From: Pseudomonas putida
GTDB taxonomy: Bacteria > Pseudomonadota > Gammaproteobacteria > Pseudomonadales > Pseudomonadaceae
NCBI RefSeq assembly: GCF_003228315.1
Contig: NZ_CP029693.1
Coordinates: 4,453,501 to 4,517,500 of the forward strand
DNA: 64,000 bases
Reading direction: 5' to 3'
Shown in pieces: positions 8,578-18,700 of the stretch. The stretch's first letter is position 1, and each line of letters opens with the position of its first letter. Made by a program: the position numbers and the translations under genes. Below the pieces are notes generated by a model. The model was not told the DNA's origin. It worked only from the letters and a program-made list of their open reading frames with translations, and did not search any database.

Positions 8578-10119
8578 ATGACGCAAGCCAATAACGCCGT
8601 GTACACCGATCTGAGTGTTGATGATCTGGTAAAAGAAGCCCTGAATCGCGGTGAGGGCGAGCTTGCCGATACCGGCGCACTGGTGGTTCGTACCGGTCAC
8701 CGTACCGGCCGTTCGCCAGTCGATCGCTTCATTGTTGAAGAGCCGAGCACTCAGGCCGCTATCGCCTGGGGCCCGATCAACCGCAAGTTCCCGGCCGACA
8801 AGTTCGATGCCCTGTGGGCTCGTGTTGAAGCATTCAACAACGCGCAGGAGCACTTCGTTTCCCACGTTCACGTAGGTGCCGCCGACGAGCACTACCTGGC
8901 TGTGAAGATGACCACCCAGACGGCCTGGCAGAACCTGTTCGGCCGCTGCCTGTTCATCAACCCGGAGCAGTACAACCCGGCTGGCCGTGCAGAGTGGCAG
9001 ATCCTGAACGTTGCCAACTTCGAGTGCGTGCCTGAGCGTGATGGCACCAACTCCGATGGTTGCGTGATCATCAACTTCGCACAGAAGAAAGTGCTGATCG
9101 CCGGCATGCGTTACGCCGGTGAAATGAAGAAAGCCATGTTCTCCGTGCAGAACTTCCTGCTGCCGGCCGCCGACGTGTTGCCAATGCACTGCGCCGCCAA
9201 CATCGGCGAAGCAGGCGACGTGACCCTGTTCTTCGGTTTGTCCGGTACCGGCAAGACCACCCTGTCGGCCGACGAAAGCCGTTACCTGATCGGTGACGAC
9301 GAGCACGGTTGGGGCGAAGGCGTTGTCTTCAACATGGAAGGCGGCTGCTACGCCAAGTGCATCGACCTGTCCGAGAAGAACGAGCCGGTCATCTGGAAAG
9401 CCATCAAGCACGGCGCTGTACTGGAAAACGTCGTGATCGACGATGCCAAGCACGCCGACTACGCCGATGTCAGCCTGACCCAGAACAGCCGCGCGGCCTA
9501 CCCGCTGGAGCACGTTGCCAAACGTTCCGAAGCGAACCTGGGCGGCGAGCCGAATGCTGTGATCTTCCTGACCTGCGACCTGACTGGCGTACTGCCACCG
9601 GTGTCGATCCTGAACAACGAGCAGGCGGCCTATCACTTCCTGTCCGGCTACACCGCGCTGGTCGGTTCGACCGAAATGGGCTCGGGCAGCGGTATCAAGT
9701 CGACTTTCTCCACCTGCTTCGGCGCACCGTTCTTCCCGCGTCCGGCTGGCGAATACGCTGAGCTGCTGATCAAGCGCATCAACGGCTTCGGCTCCAAGGT
9801 TTACCTGGTCAACACCGGCTGGACCGGCGGTGGTTACGGCGTCGGCAAGCGCTTCAACATCCCGACCACCCGTGGCGTGATCGCAGCGATCCAGAGCGGC
9901 GCTCTGATCGGTGCCGAGACCGAGCACCTGGACACCATCAACCTCGACGTGCCAAAGGCCGTTCCGGGCGTTGAGACTGGCCTGCTGAACCCACGCAACA
10001 CCTGGGCCGACAAAGCCGCCTACGACGAAGCCGCCAAAGCACTGGCCGGCCTGTTCATCGAGAACTTCAAGAAGTTCGACGTGAGCGATGCGATCAAGGC
10101 TGCGGGTCCAAAGCTGTAA
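8578..10119 (+). CDS. pckA: Phosphoenolpyruvate carboxykinase (ATP)
   Basis: 513 residues from ATG 8578, preceded by GGGGAAACTC; an upstream in-frame extension does not look like this family. The enzyme converts oxaloacetate and ATP to PEP, CO2 and ADP, the entry step of gluconeogenesis when growing on organic acids. Landmarks are the RTGHRTGRSP substrate loop near the N-terminus, the P-loop FFGLSGTGKTTLSAD (about 221-235), the metal/kinase-2 motif LIGDDEHGWGEG, and NTGWTGGGYGVGKR (about 412-425). A CATAAT hexamer at 8484-8489 may be its -10 element. Ends at a strong terminator. Confidence 0.96.
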   Translation: MTQANNAVYTDLSVDDLVKEALNRGEGELADTGALVVRTGHRTGRSPVDRFIVEEPSTQAAIAWGPINRKFPADKFDALWARVEAFNNAQEHFVSHVHVGAADEHYLAVKMTTQTAWQNLFGRCLFINPEQYNPAGRAEWQILNVANFECVPERDGTNSDGCVIINFAQKKVLIAGMRYAGEMKKAMFSVQNFLLPAADVLPMHCAANIGEAGDVTLFFGLSGTGKTTLSADESRYLIGDDEHGWGEGVVFNMEGGCYAKCIDLSEKNEPVIWKAIKHGAVLENVVIDDAKHADYADVSLTQNSRAAYPLEHVAKRSEANLGGEPNAVIFLTCDLTGVLPPVSILNNEQAAYHFLSGYTALVGSTEMGSGSGIKSTFSTCFGAPFFPRPAGEYAELLIKRINGFGSKVYLVNTGWTGGGYGVGKRFNIPTTRGVIAAIQSGALIGAETEHLDTINLDVPKAVPGVETGLLNPRNTWADKAAYDEAAKALAGLFIENFKKFDVSDAIKAAGPKL

Positions 10120-10138
10120 GCTTTGGTTTGAAGCCATG

Positions 10139-10167
10139 AAAAAGCCGCCCCTCGGGGCGGCTTTTTT
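10139..10167 (+). terminator. Intrinsic terminator of pckA
   Basis: AAGCCGCCCC and GGGGCGGCTT form a perfect GC-rich stem with a two-base loop, followed by TTTTTT. It lies 20 bases after the pckA stop. The A-run on its left also lets it act on the convergent DMT gene. Confidence 0.92.
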
Positions 10168-10179
10168 GTGCGCGACGTT

Positions 10180-11046
10180 TCAGGTCTTCAGGTGCAGGAT
10201 AAACGCCCCGACCAGCACCAGCATGACCCCCAGCACCTGCACTTTCGCCAGCCGCTCCTTGAAGAACATAAAGCCCAGGATCGCCGCGATCCCGCCCGAC
10301 AATGTGCTGATCACCGTCACCACCGAGACGGAGCCAGCCACCGCGCCCCAGGCAAACGCCGAAAAGCCGCCGAGGTTCATCACGCTGGCACCGGTCAGCG
10401 TCAGGCAGTTTTTCAGCGGCGGGATTTTCAGGCCGTCGTCGACTCTCAGGACGATCGCCACCAGCACAATCAAGCCGATCAGGTACGCGAGCCACAGCAT
10501 CGTCACAGGCCCCAGGGCGTGCAGCACATAACGACCTTGCAGCCAGAAACTGGTGCCGTAGAAAGCCGCCGCCAACAGTGCGAAGGCAATGGAACTGCTC
10601 GCTTCAGCGGTGTGCGGTACTTGCGGTTCGGAGTGAATGCTGGAGAGGGTCACGCCGATTACACAGAGCGCGATACAGGCCAATTGCAGCAGGCTGATGT
10701 ATTCACCCGCGGCCCAGGAAAGCAGGGTCGTCACCACGCCGTAAGTAGTGACCAGCGGTGCCACGATCGAGGCTTTACCGAGGGCGAAAGCCTTGGACAG
10801 CGACAGCGCGCCTGCCACTGTAAGCATTGCGGCGACAACCCCGAGCAACCAGGTTTCCAGTGGCGCGGCCATGGCGCGCAGAATGAAGACGGGGAAGCTG
10901 ATCAACAACAGGCTCATGATGCTGAAGCCCAACGCCTGGCCGAAATACACGGCACGTTTAACGCCAACCGCACGGGCGTTCACACCCACCAGGAAATCCG
11001 TACCGCCCCACAACAAGGCGGCCAACAACCCCATCAGTACGTCCAC
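10180..11046 (-). CDS. DMT-family (EamA) inner-membrane transporter
   Basis: 288-residue hydrophobic protein with about ten membrane segments arranged as two EamA repeats of five helices (about 1-140 and 150-288). The start MDVLMGLLAALLWGGTDFLV carries the aromatic WGG motif usual in the first helix of drug/metabolite exporters. Length is standard for the family. The substrate cannot be told; family members export amino acids, metabolites or drugs. The DUF1493-like gene at 11078 is 31 bases upstream on the same strand and may be co-transcribed. Confidence 0.85.
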   Translation of the reverse strand: MDVLMGLLAALLWGGTDFLVGVNARAVGVKRAVYFGQALGFSIMSLLLISFPVFILRAMAAPLETWLLGVVAAMLTVAGALSLSKAFALGKASIVAPLVTTYGVVTTLLSWAAGEYISLLQLACIALCVIGVTLSSIHSEPQVPHTAEASSSIAFALLAAAFYGTSFWLQGRYVLHALGPVTMLWLAYLIGLIVLVAIVLRVDDGLKIPPLKNCLTLTGASVMNLGGFSAFAWGAVAGSVSVVTVISTLSGGIAAILGFMFFKERLAKVQVLGVMLVLVGAFILHLKT

Positions 11047-11077
11047 GCAATATCCTTATCGTTATGCGCCCGGGACT

Positions 11078-11431
11078 TCACAGGCCTTCGAGTACCTCTG
11101 TGTCCCAACGTTGGGCCTTGATCGCCCGGTAGAGCATGCCGATGGTCAACGGCACCTTCTCGCCACGACCCTTGGCCTTGCGCTTCACATACACATCGTA
11201 GCCGTCGGGCTGGAAATAGCGATAGTTGTCGTAATCCGCGAAATCGATGGGGAAACGGTCTTCCAGGGTTTCGATCAGGTGCTTGGCATCGGCGCCGTTG
11301 CAGCGCAGGTCGAAATTGATGGAGGTGGTGAGACTGATGGTTTTGCGTACGGGCAGGCCGATTTCTTCGTGGAGGAGTTGGATGAGTTGGTGGAGGGTGG
11401 GGTCGTCGGGGAGGGCGGGGGAAAGGTTCAT
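11078..11431 (-). CDS. DUF1493-like small protein
   Basis: 117 residues without membrane segments or signal peptide. The middle part (CNGADAKHLIETLEDRFPID, then YDNYRYFQPDG) resembles the DUF1493 family, small acidic proteins sometimes compared with acyl carrier proteins; here the stretch before the helix lacks a serine of the DSL type. A basic segment (VKRKAKGRGEK) and LTIGMLYRAIKAQRWD follow. Function unknown. Probably transcribed together with the downstream DMT transporter. Confidence 0.65.
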   Translation of the reverse strand: MNLSPALPDDPTLHQLIQLLHEEIGLPVRKTISLTTSINFDLRCNGADAKHLIETLEDRFPIDFADYDNYRYFQPDGYDVYVKRKAKGRGEKVPLTIGMLYRAIKAQRWDTEVLEGL

Positions 11432-11553
11432 TGAAGGTCTATCTGACTGGGGGTGGGGCTAGTCGTGGAATGGCTCGCACATTCAAGAAGCACTGGCATT
11501 TATTCCATGGCAATGGAGTTTGAGGCGGGAGCGGTTTGGCGGCGTGGCGCTAT

Positions 11554-11841
11554 TCAGCTGGCTAGAGCATTCAATACATGGACAGGGTCATTATGTATGG
11601 CTTTCAGCAAAGCTTTGGCCGGGCCCGTCGGTTCGCGGCGGCCCTGTTCCCAATTGCGCAAAGTGCCCAGTTGCACGTCGATCAAGGCTGCGAACTTGGC
11701 CTGTGTAAGTCCGGTTGCCTTGCGGATTTCTTTGACATGCAATGCGTCGACAGTGAATTCGCGAGAGGGCTTGCGCTCGCCTCGCAAAATTTCATTCATT
11801 TCTTCAACGCTTCCCATCAGCTCATCAAAAAATTTACTCAT
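11554..11841 (-). CDS. HTH antitoxin (NadS/HigA-like)
   Basis: 95-residue helix-turn-helix protein. The XRE-type HTH spans about 33-80 (LHVKEIRKATGLTQAKFAAL, then GTLRNWEQGRREPTGPAKAL). It lies two bases after the end of a toxin reading frame (11844-12158), the usual toxin-first order for HigBA/NadS modules. The antitoxin would bind both toxin and its own promoter. It is intact although the toxin is interrupted. It resembles the intact antitoxin at 38119-38403 in the WEQGRR(E/Q)PTG stretch. Confidence 0.85.
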   Translation of the reverse strand: MSKFFDELMGSVEEMNEILRGERKPSREFTVDALHVKEIRKATGLTQAKFAALIDVQLGTLRNWEQGRREPTGPAKALLKAIHNDPVHVLNALAS

Positions 11842-11843
11842 GT

Positions 11844-12158
11844 TTATCTCCAGTGCTCTATAGCTTCCTTCAATGCTTTACGTTCGTCGCCAGTCAGGTC
11901 CTGCTGTTCATTTTTAGGGTAGATCATCAATAAAACGATCTGTGACATCGAGACGAAGTGATAGTAGATCACTCGCGCTCCACCCCGTTTGCCGTGACCT
12001 TTGGCTGCGATCCTGATTTACCGAATCCCGCCCGTATTTTCAATCACATCACCGGCCAAAGGATTCAATACCAGTACATTCTGAAAGGCCGCGTAGGCTT
12101 CATCATCTATCAGATCTTTGGCCCTGCGAGTGAAGACGGAAGTTTCGATAAAAATCAT
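11844..12158 (-). pseudogene. RelE/HigB-type toxin interrupted by an in-frame stop
   Basis: A 105-codon frame runs from ATG 12158 (MIFIETSVFTRRAKDL) to TAA 11846-11844, broken by one TAA at 12020-12018. Before the stop the protein reads NPLAGDVIENTGGIR; after it, in the same frame, IRIAAKGHGKRGGARVIYYH. The intact paralogue at 37812-38129 reads GGLRKVRW then GKRGGTRVIYY, so the stop replaces a lysine codon, a single-base AAA to TAA change. The mRNA-interferase toxin is therefore probably inactive, while the antitoxin remains. Alternatives are a sequencing error or read-through. Confidence 0.85.
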
Positions 12159-12250
12159 AGCAAGTGTACGCCATTGACTTACTTTTGGAAGTGTTGGTCT
12201 GGATGATCTTCCTTGGTAGAAAGAAAGAGCGGTCATCCATCGGGTGATGA

Positions 12251-12541
12251 TCAACCGGCGCTTTTCGGGAGACGTTGCCGGGCAATGTCGAGAAGGTCGT
12301 TGCCGTCCTGGGTCAGCAAGTACAGGGCGCTGATGATGTTCGGGATATCGCTGGCGTCGGCTTGTTTGAAGCACAGGCAATACAGGGTTTCGAGCAGGTC
12401 GCTGGCGGCGCGGATGCGTTGGCGAGCGGCGTCGAGGATCTCGAACGGATCGGCTTCGGTGTCGATGACCAGCACCGCGGATTCGCTGTAACTGGATTTG
12501 AGCGGTCGGTAGCGGTTGGTCAGTGGATCGGCGTTGTTCAT
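12251..12541 (-). CDS. Hypothetical small helical protein
   Basis: 96 residues from ATG 12541 (MNNADPLTNRYRPLKSSYSE); a longer frame to 12568 is possible. The centre has the pattern EADPFEILDAARQRIRAASD followed by a long helix, LLETLYCLCFKQ. No signal peptide or membrane span. It resembles small Pseudomonas proteins of unknown function with a DAARQR-type helix, but I cannot name a family. It stands alone, 93 bases upstream of the broken toxin on the same strand. Confidence 0.6.
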   Translation of the reverse strand: MNNADPLTNRYRPLKSSYSESAVLVIDTEADPFEILDAARQRIRAASDLLETLYCLCFKQADASDIPNIISALYLLTQDGNDLLDIARQRLPKSAG

Positions 12542-12738
12542 CGAGTGGGTCCTGAGCGAAATCGGCAAGTGTTTCCGGCAGGCCGAGACGCTGTTTTCAG
12601 CCGCGGCGAAGACTATAGATGGGTGTCTTCCGATGCGACAAGACGGCCGTGATGGACAGGTTTTGTAGGGATTTTGTCGGTTTTGAGGACGGGACTACAC
12701 GTTGATGGCATTTCTTTGCCGCGTAACTGCCAAGGGTA

Positions 12739-12812
12739 AAAATACCTACGGGATTGTCAGACCATGCGTGGTCAGGTCCGTTTAATGCAGCTTCAGAAAC
12801 TGTAGGTATTTT
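12739..12812. repeat. Nested inverted repeat, 74 bp
   Basis: AAAATACCTAC at 12739-12749 is the exact reverse complement of GTAGGTATTTT at 12802-12812. Inside lies another perfect hairpin, GACCA-TGCG-TGGTC, at 12760-12773. The rest of the 12542-13046 gap holds a REP pair at 12840-12913 and no gene I can support. It could be a structured RNA, a remnant of a small mobile repeat, or a regulatory site. Confidence 0.5.
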
Positions 12813-12839
12813 CGATTTTTTCGGTGATCGATATGGCCT

Positions 12840-12913
12840 CTTCGCGAGCAGGCTCGCTCCTACAATGGATCTGCCTGTGCCGGACCGCTGTGGGAGCGAG
12901 CCTGCTCGCGAAG
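12840..12913. repeat. REP pair (inverted)
   Basis: Two REP units in inverted orientation: CTTCGCGAGCAGGCTCGCTCC on the left and its near-complement GGGAGCGAGCCTGCTCGCGAAG on the right, about 30 bases apart. It is the same family as the pairs at 30818-30907 and 33612-33701. Such pairs are mobilised by REP-associated tyrosine transposases encoded elsewhere. Confidence 0.85.
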
Positions 12914-13046
12914 CAATCTGTCAATCAGTCATCTCCCAAGCCACCCGCTGTATCATCCCGTATCGTTTCGCCCCCGACCTTTGCTCGACTCGCTGCCATC
13001 GCCGTCTAGGCTTTGGGCTTCGCAGCGGTCAACGGAGTGACAGCTT

Positions 13047-14975
<1,929 letters not shown>

Positions 14976-15024
14976 CCTGTGCAGGCGCTACGATCTTTTG
15001 TTCTTTTTCTCAGGAACCAACCCG

Positions 15025-15444
15025 ATGCCCCAACGTACCGAATACCCGCATTTCCAGCCCATCACCACCCGCTGGCACGACAACGATGCCTACGGTCACG
15101 TCAACAATGTTACCTACTACAGCTTCTTCGACACGGCGGTGAATACCTACCTGATCGAGGTCGGTGGCCTGGATATTCACGAGGGTGAGGTGGTGGGTTT
15201 CGTGGTGAGTTCCACCTGCGACTACTTTGCTTCCATCGCCTTTCCGGACCGAATCGAGATCGGCCTGCGGGTGGGCAAGCTGGGTAATAGTTCGGTGCAG
15301 TATGAGCTGGCGGTTTTCAAGCAAGGTGAAGACGAAGCTTGTGCAGCGGGGCGCTTCGTCCATGTATTCGTCGATCGTGCGTCGAACCAGCCGGTGACGA
15401 TTCCAAGCGGGTTGCGCGGGGCCCTGGAGCGTCTGGTGGTTTAG
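15025..15444 (+). CDS. 4HBT-type acyl-CoA thioesterase
   Basis: 139 residues from ATG 15025, preceded by CAGGAACC. The hotdog signature is TTRWHDNDAYGHVNNVTYYS (about 14-33), with the catalytic Asp of RWxDxDxxGHVNN typical of the 4-hydroxybenzoyl-CoA/YbgC family. It hydrolyses an unknown short acyl-CoA. It follows the helicase by 49 bases and ends at a strong terminator, so it may be co-transcribed with it. Confidence 0.88.
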   Translation: MPQRTEYPHFQPITTRWHDNDAYGHVNNVTYYSFFDTAVNTYLIEVGGLDIHEGEVVGFVVSSTCDYFASIAFPDRIEIGLRVGKLGNSSVQYELAVFKQGEDEACAAGRFVHVFVDRASNQPVTIPSGLRGALERLVV

Positions 15445-15451
15445 GCCAGGC

Positions 15452-15487
15452 AAAAAAAATCGCAGCCCTCGGGCTGCGATTTTTTTA
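15452..15487. terminator. Bidirectional intrinsic terminator
   Basis: AAAAAAAATCGCAGCCC and GGGCTGCGATTTTTTT form a perfect stem with a short loop and A/T runs on both sides. It ends the thioesterase gene (rightward) and the convergent glycine-zipper gene (leftward). Confidence 0.92.
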
Positions 15488-15509
15488 CCTGCGCGTGAAA
15501 CCGCTTTGA

Positions 15510-15992
15510 TTAGTCGCGGTGGCGCCAGTATTTGTGGTGCTTGCGGTGGCCATAATGGTGGCCACGGTCGTGACGGTAATCGTCACGGTAGTAGCGACGG
15601 CCGCCGCGACGATCATCATCGTCGTCTTCATCGGCTTTGTTGCCCATGTAGTTACCCAGCGCGCCACCAGCGCCGCCGCCGGCTGCGGAGCCGATCAGGC
15701 TGCCGGTGGTACCGCCCATGCTGCGGCCAACGACGTTACCGCCTGCCGCGCCCAGCGCACCACCAATGGCGGCTTCGCCACGGCTGTGTTTGTTTGCGCC
15801 GACGGCGCTACCACCCGCGCCGCCCAAGGCTGCGCCGATGGTGGAACCTGTATTGCCGCCAAGCGACTGGCCGACGACCGAGCCTAGAACCCCGCCCAAT
15901 GCGCCGCCCACACCTGCTTCGGTGGTGCCGCCAGCAGAGGCAAAGCCACTGACCAGGCCAAGGGACAACAAGAGAATCGAGGAGAACTTCAT
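15510..15992 (-). CDS. Exported glycine-zipper protein with charged C-tail
   Basis: 160 residues. An N-terminal signal peptide (MKFSSILLLSLGLVSGFASA, 1-20) is followed by about four glycine-zipper stretches (GGALGGVLGSVVGQSLGG, then GAALGGAGGSAVGA, GGALGAAGGNVVG, GSAAGGGAGGALGNYMG, about 28-117). The tail (about 120-160) is rich in Asp, then Arg, Tyr and His (YYRDDYRHDRGHHYGHRKHH). Glycine zippers pack as helical hairpins in or on the outer membrane. The His-rich tail could bind metal or the negatively charged envelope; that is inference. Single-gene unit with its own terminator. Confidence 0.85.
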   Translation of the reverse strand: MKFSSILLLSLGLVSGFASAGGTTEAGVGGALGGVLGSVVGQSLGGNTGSTIGAALGGAGGSAVGANKHSRGEAAIGGALGAAGGNVVGRSMGGTTGSLIGSAAGGGAGGALGNYMGNKADEDDDDDRRGGRRYYRDDYRHDRGHHYGHRKHHKYWRHRD

Positions 15993-16150
15993 GGAGGAAC
16001 CTCAAGGGGATGACGGCGCGATCCTGAGGCTGTGTCATGGGTGTGACAATCGAAATCCGACGAGTAACACGACTTGAGCACATTTCTATAAGTTACTGTT
16101 TTTTAGACGGAACTTAATGGTTTTTCGCCGGTCTTTAACTACTTCGGAAT

Positions 16151-16176
16151 GGCCGTTTTTGTGAAAAAACGGCCTT
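16151..16176 (+). terminator. Orphan rightward terminator
   Basis: GGCCGTTTTT-GTG-AAAAAACGGCC forms a stem followed by TTTTTT, oriented to stop rightward transcription. No gene points rightward into it: the nearest upstream gene (15510-15992) runs leftward. The 15993-16351 gap otherwise holds only the REP palindrome. It may end a small rightward transcript beginning near 16040-16090. Confidence 0.7.
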
Positions 16177-16240
16177 TTTTGTGGGCGTTTGGAAAGTGAT
16201 TGCATCAGCTTTGAAATGATCTTTGACAGGTCAAACGCCA

Positions 16241-16329
16241 TCGCGGGCAAGCCATGCTCCCACAGGATTTGTGTCGTGCATGGAAAATGCGTACGACACA
16301 AATCCTGTGGGAGCATGGCTTGCCCGCGA
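16241..16329. repeat. REP-type palindrome with perfect 37-bp arms
   Basis: The arms 16241-16277 and 16293-16329 are exact reverse complements, starting TCGCGGGCAAGCC and ending GGCTTGCCCGCGA, around a 15-base loop that itself contains GCAT/ATGC. It belongs to the CGGGCAAGCCTTGCTCC-type repeat also seen at 21116-21214. Such exact arms indicate a recent copy. Confidence 0.9.
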
Positions 16330-16351
16330 AGAGGCCGGACCTGCTATCTCA

Positions 16352-18700
16352 TCAAGCCGACCTGGCCAGAATCAACCCACTCTCACTCGCCGCTTCCAGC
16401 CGGATCGCCACGAACTTCGACGTCGGCGTATGGCTGCCATCCCCAGTACTTTCCAGCGGCACCAGCGGATTCACTTCCGGATAGTACGCCGCCGCCTGCC
16501 CGGCCGGGATATCAAACGCCAAAAGCGTGAAGCCTTTCACCCGACGCTCGACGCCATCGTCCCACAGCGAAACGATGTCGGCCTTCTGGCCCGGCTTGAA
16601 GCCCAGGCGAATGATGTCGGCCTCGTTGACGAACAACACATCGCGCTGACCCTTGACCCCGCGATAACGGTCGTTGAGGCCATAGATCGTGGTGTTGTAT
16701 TGGTCGTGGGAGCGCATCGACTGCAGGATCAGATCCGGCTGTACGCCCGTGGAGCGCGTGCGTTCGTGGATCAGGTCCTTTGGCAGCTCGTTGGGACGGA
16801 AGTTGGCCCGGCCTGAAGCGGTGGCCCACTTGCGCGCGCCGGCGGTGTTGCCGAGATAGAAGCCACCCTTGTTCTTGAGCTTCTCGTTGAAGTCCTTGAA
16901 GTTGGGGATGGTGTCGGCAATCAGGTCGCGAATACGGCTGTAGTCCGCCACCAGCCAGTTCCAGTCCACCGGGTGGTTGCCCAACGTCGCTGCGGCGATG
17001 CCGGCCAGGATCGCCGGCTCCGAGCGCATCTGGTTCGACAGCGGCTCTAGCTGGCCGTTGGACGCGTGGACCATGCTGAAGGAGTCTTCGACGGTCACCG
17101 CCTGTGGCCCTTCGGTCTGGCGGTCGATGTCGGTGCGGCCCAGGCACGGCAGGATCAGTGCGTCTTTACCGTGGGTCAGATGGCTGCGGTTGAGCTTGGT
17201 GCTGATCTGCACGGTCAGGTCGCAGTTGCGCAGGGCCTGGAACGTGCGTGGGCTGTCAGGAGTGGCCTGGGCGAAGTTGCCGCCCAGGGCAATAAACACC
17301 TTGGCTCGACCTTCGGCCATGGCATGGATCGCCTCGACCACGTTGTGGCCGTTCTCACGGGGTACCTTGAACTGGAAACGACGCTCCAGCGCATCGAGGA
17401 AGACCGCTGGCGGGCGTTCGTTGATACCCATGGTCCGGTCACCCTGCACGTTACTGTGGCCACGCACCGGACACAGACCGGCACCCGGCCGGCCAATGTT
17501 GCCGCGCAGCAGCTGCAGGTTGGCCAGCTCCTGGATGGTCGCCACCGAGTGGCGATGCTGGGTGATGCCCATCGCCCAGCACATGATGACGTTCTTGCTC
17601 TTGGCGTACATGCGCGCCGCTTGCTCGATTTCAACCAGGGTCAGGCCCGACTGCTCGACGATCTGCTCCCATGGCGTCTCGTCGATGACCGCCAGGTATT
17701 CCAGAACGTTGGCGCTGTGTTCGTTGAGGAAGTCGTGATCGAACACCGCCGGGGCACCGGTTTTCTGCGCCTCGCGCTCCCATTGCAGCAGGAACTTGGC
17801 CATGCCGCGCATGATCGCCATGTCACCGCCCAGTGCCGGGCGGAAGTAGGCGGTGTTGGTTGGCTTGTCGCCGTTGGTGAGCATTTCGATCGGGTGCTGC
17901 GGATGCTGGAAGCGCTCCAGTCCCCGTTCCTTCAAAGGATTGATGCACACCACCTGGGCACCGCGTTTCACCGCTTCTCGCAACGGTTCGAGCATCCGTG
18001 GGTGGTTGGTGCCGGGGTTCTGGCCCCAGACGAATATCGCATCGGCGTGTTCGAAGTCATCGAAGGTCACGGTGCCTTTGCCCACGCCAACACTCTGCGA
18101 CAGCGCGACGCCGCTGGCCTCGTGGCACATGTTCGAGCAGTCGGGAAAGTTGTTGGTGCCATAGGCGCGCACGAACAATTGATAGAGAAACGCCGCTTCG
18201 TTGCTGGCACGTCCCGAGGTGTAGAACTCGGCCTGATCCGGGCTCGGCAGAGCGCGCAGGTGCTTGGCGATCAGGGCGAAGGAGTCGTCCCAACTGATGG
18301 GCTGGTAGCGATCGGTTTCGGCGTTGTACACCAGCGGTTCGGTCAGGCGGCCCTGATACTCAAGCCAGTAGTCGCTCTGCTCCAGCAATGAGGTGACGCT
18401 GTGCTTGGCGAAGAATTTGCCGTCGACACGACGCTTGGTCGCTTCCCAGTTCACCGCCTTGGCGCCGTTCTCGCAGAACGCCACCATGCCGGCTTCCAGC
18501 GAGTCACCCCAGGCGCAACCGGGGCAGTCGAAACCACCGTTCTTGTTGGTCTTGAGCATCATGCGCAGGTTTTTCAGCGCGTTGTCGCTGGTCAACCAGG
18601 CCTGGGCAACGCTGATCAGCGCGCCCCAGCCACCGGCCGGGCCTTTGTAGGGTTTGTAACGGGGAACGGGTGTCTGGTCGGCTTGACGGTGTTGACTCAC
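16352..18700 (-). CDS. FdhF/YdeP-type molybdopterin oxidoreductase
   Basis: 782 residues from GTG 18700, which overlaps the fdhD stop (GTGA) and follows GGAGAACC. An N-terminal cysteine pair lies in GGFDCPGCAWGDSLE (about 54-68). It resembles the YdeP/FdhF-like branch of bis-MGD oxidoreductases. Molybdopterin-binding segments include FYTSGRASNEAAFLYQLFVR and IFVWGQNPGTNHPRMLEP. A C-terminal MopB domain (about 640-760) follows. Substrate unknown; formate dehydrogenase activity is often annotated but unproven for this branch. The linked FdhD would sulfurate its cofactor. Confidence 0.85.
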   Translation of the reverse strand: MSQHRQADQTPVPRYKPYKGPAGGWGALISVAQAWLTSDNALKNLRMMLKTNKNGGFDCPGCAWGDSLEAGMVAFCENGAKAVNWEATKRRVDGKFFAKHSVTSLLEQSDYWLEYQGRLTEPLVYNAETDRYQPISWDDSFALIAKHLRALPSPDQAEFYTSGRASNEAAFLYQLFVRAYGTNNFPDCSNMCHEASGVALSQSVGVGKGTVTFDDFEHADAIFVWGQNPGTNHPRMLEPLREAVKRGAQVVCINPLKERGLERFQHPQHPIEMLTNGDKPTNTAYFRPALGGDMAIMRGMAKFLLQWEREAQKTGAPAVFDHDFLNEHSANVLEYLAVIDETPWEQIVEQSGLTLVEIEQAARMYAKSKNVIMCWAMGITQHRHSVATIQELANLQLLRGNIGRPGAGLCPVRGHSNVQGDRTMGINERPPAVFLDALERRFQFKVPRENGHNVVEAIHAMAEGRAKVFIALGGNFAQATPDSPRTFQALRNCDLTVQISTKLNRSHLTHGKDALILPCLGRTDIDRQTEGPQAVTVEDSFSMVHASNGQLEPLSNQMRSEPAILAGIAAATLGNHPVDWNWLVADYSRIRDLIADTIPNFKDFNEKLKNKGGFYLGNTAGARKWATASGRANFRPNELPKDLIHERTRSTGVQPDLILQSMRSHDQYNTTIYGLNDRYRGVKGQRDVLFVNEADIIRLGFKPGQKADIVSLWDDGVERRVKGFTLLAFDIPAGQAAAYYPEVNPLVPLESTGDGSHTPTSKFVAIRLEAASESGLILARSA

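Noticed and set aside
8530..10137. A 535-residue frame opposite pckA
   Set aside because: A shadow of pckA; its composition has no domain pattern and pckA is unmistakable.
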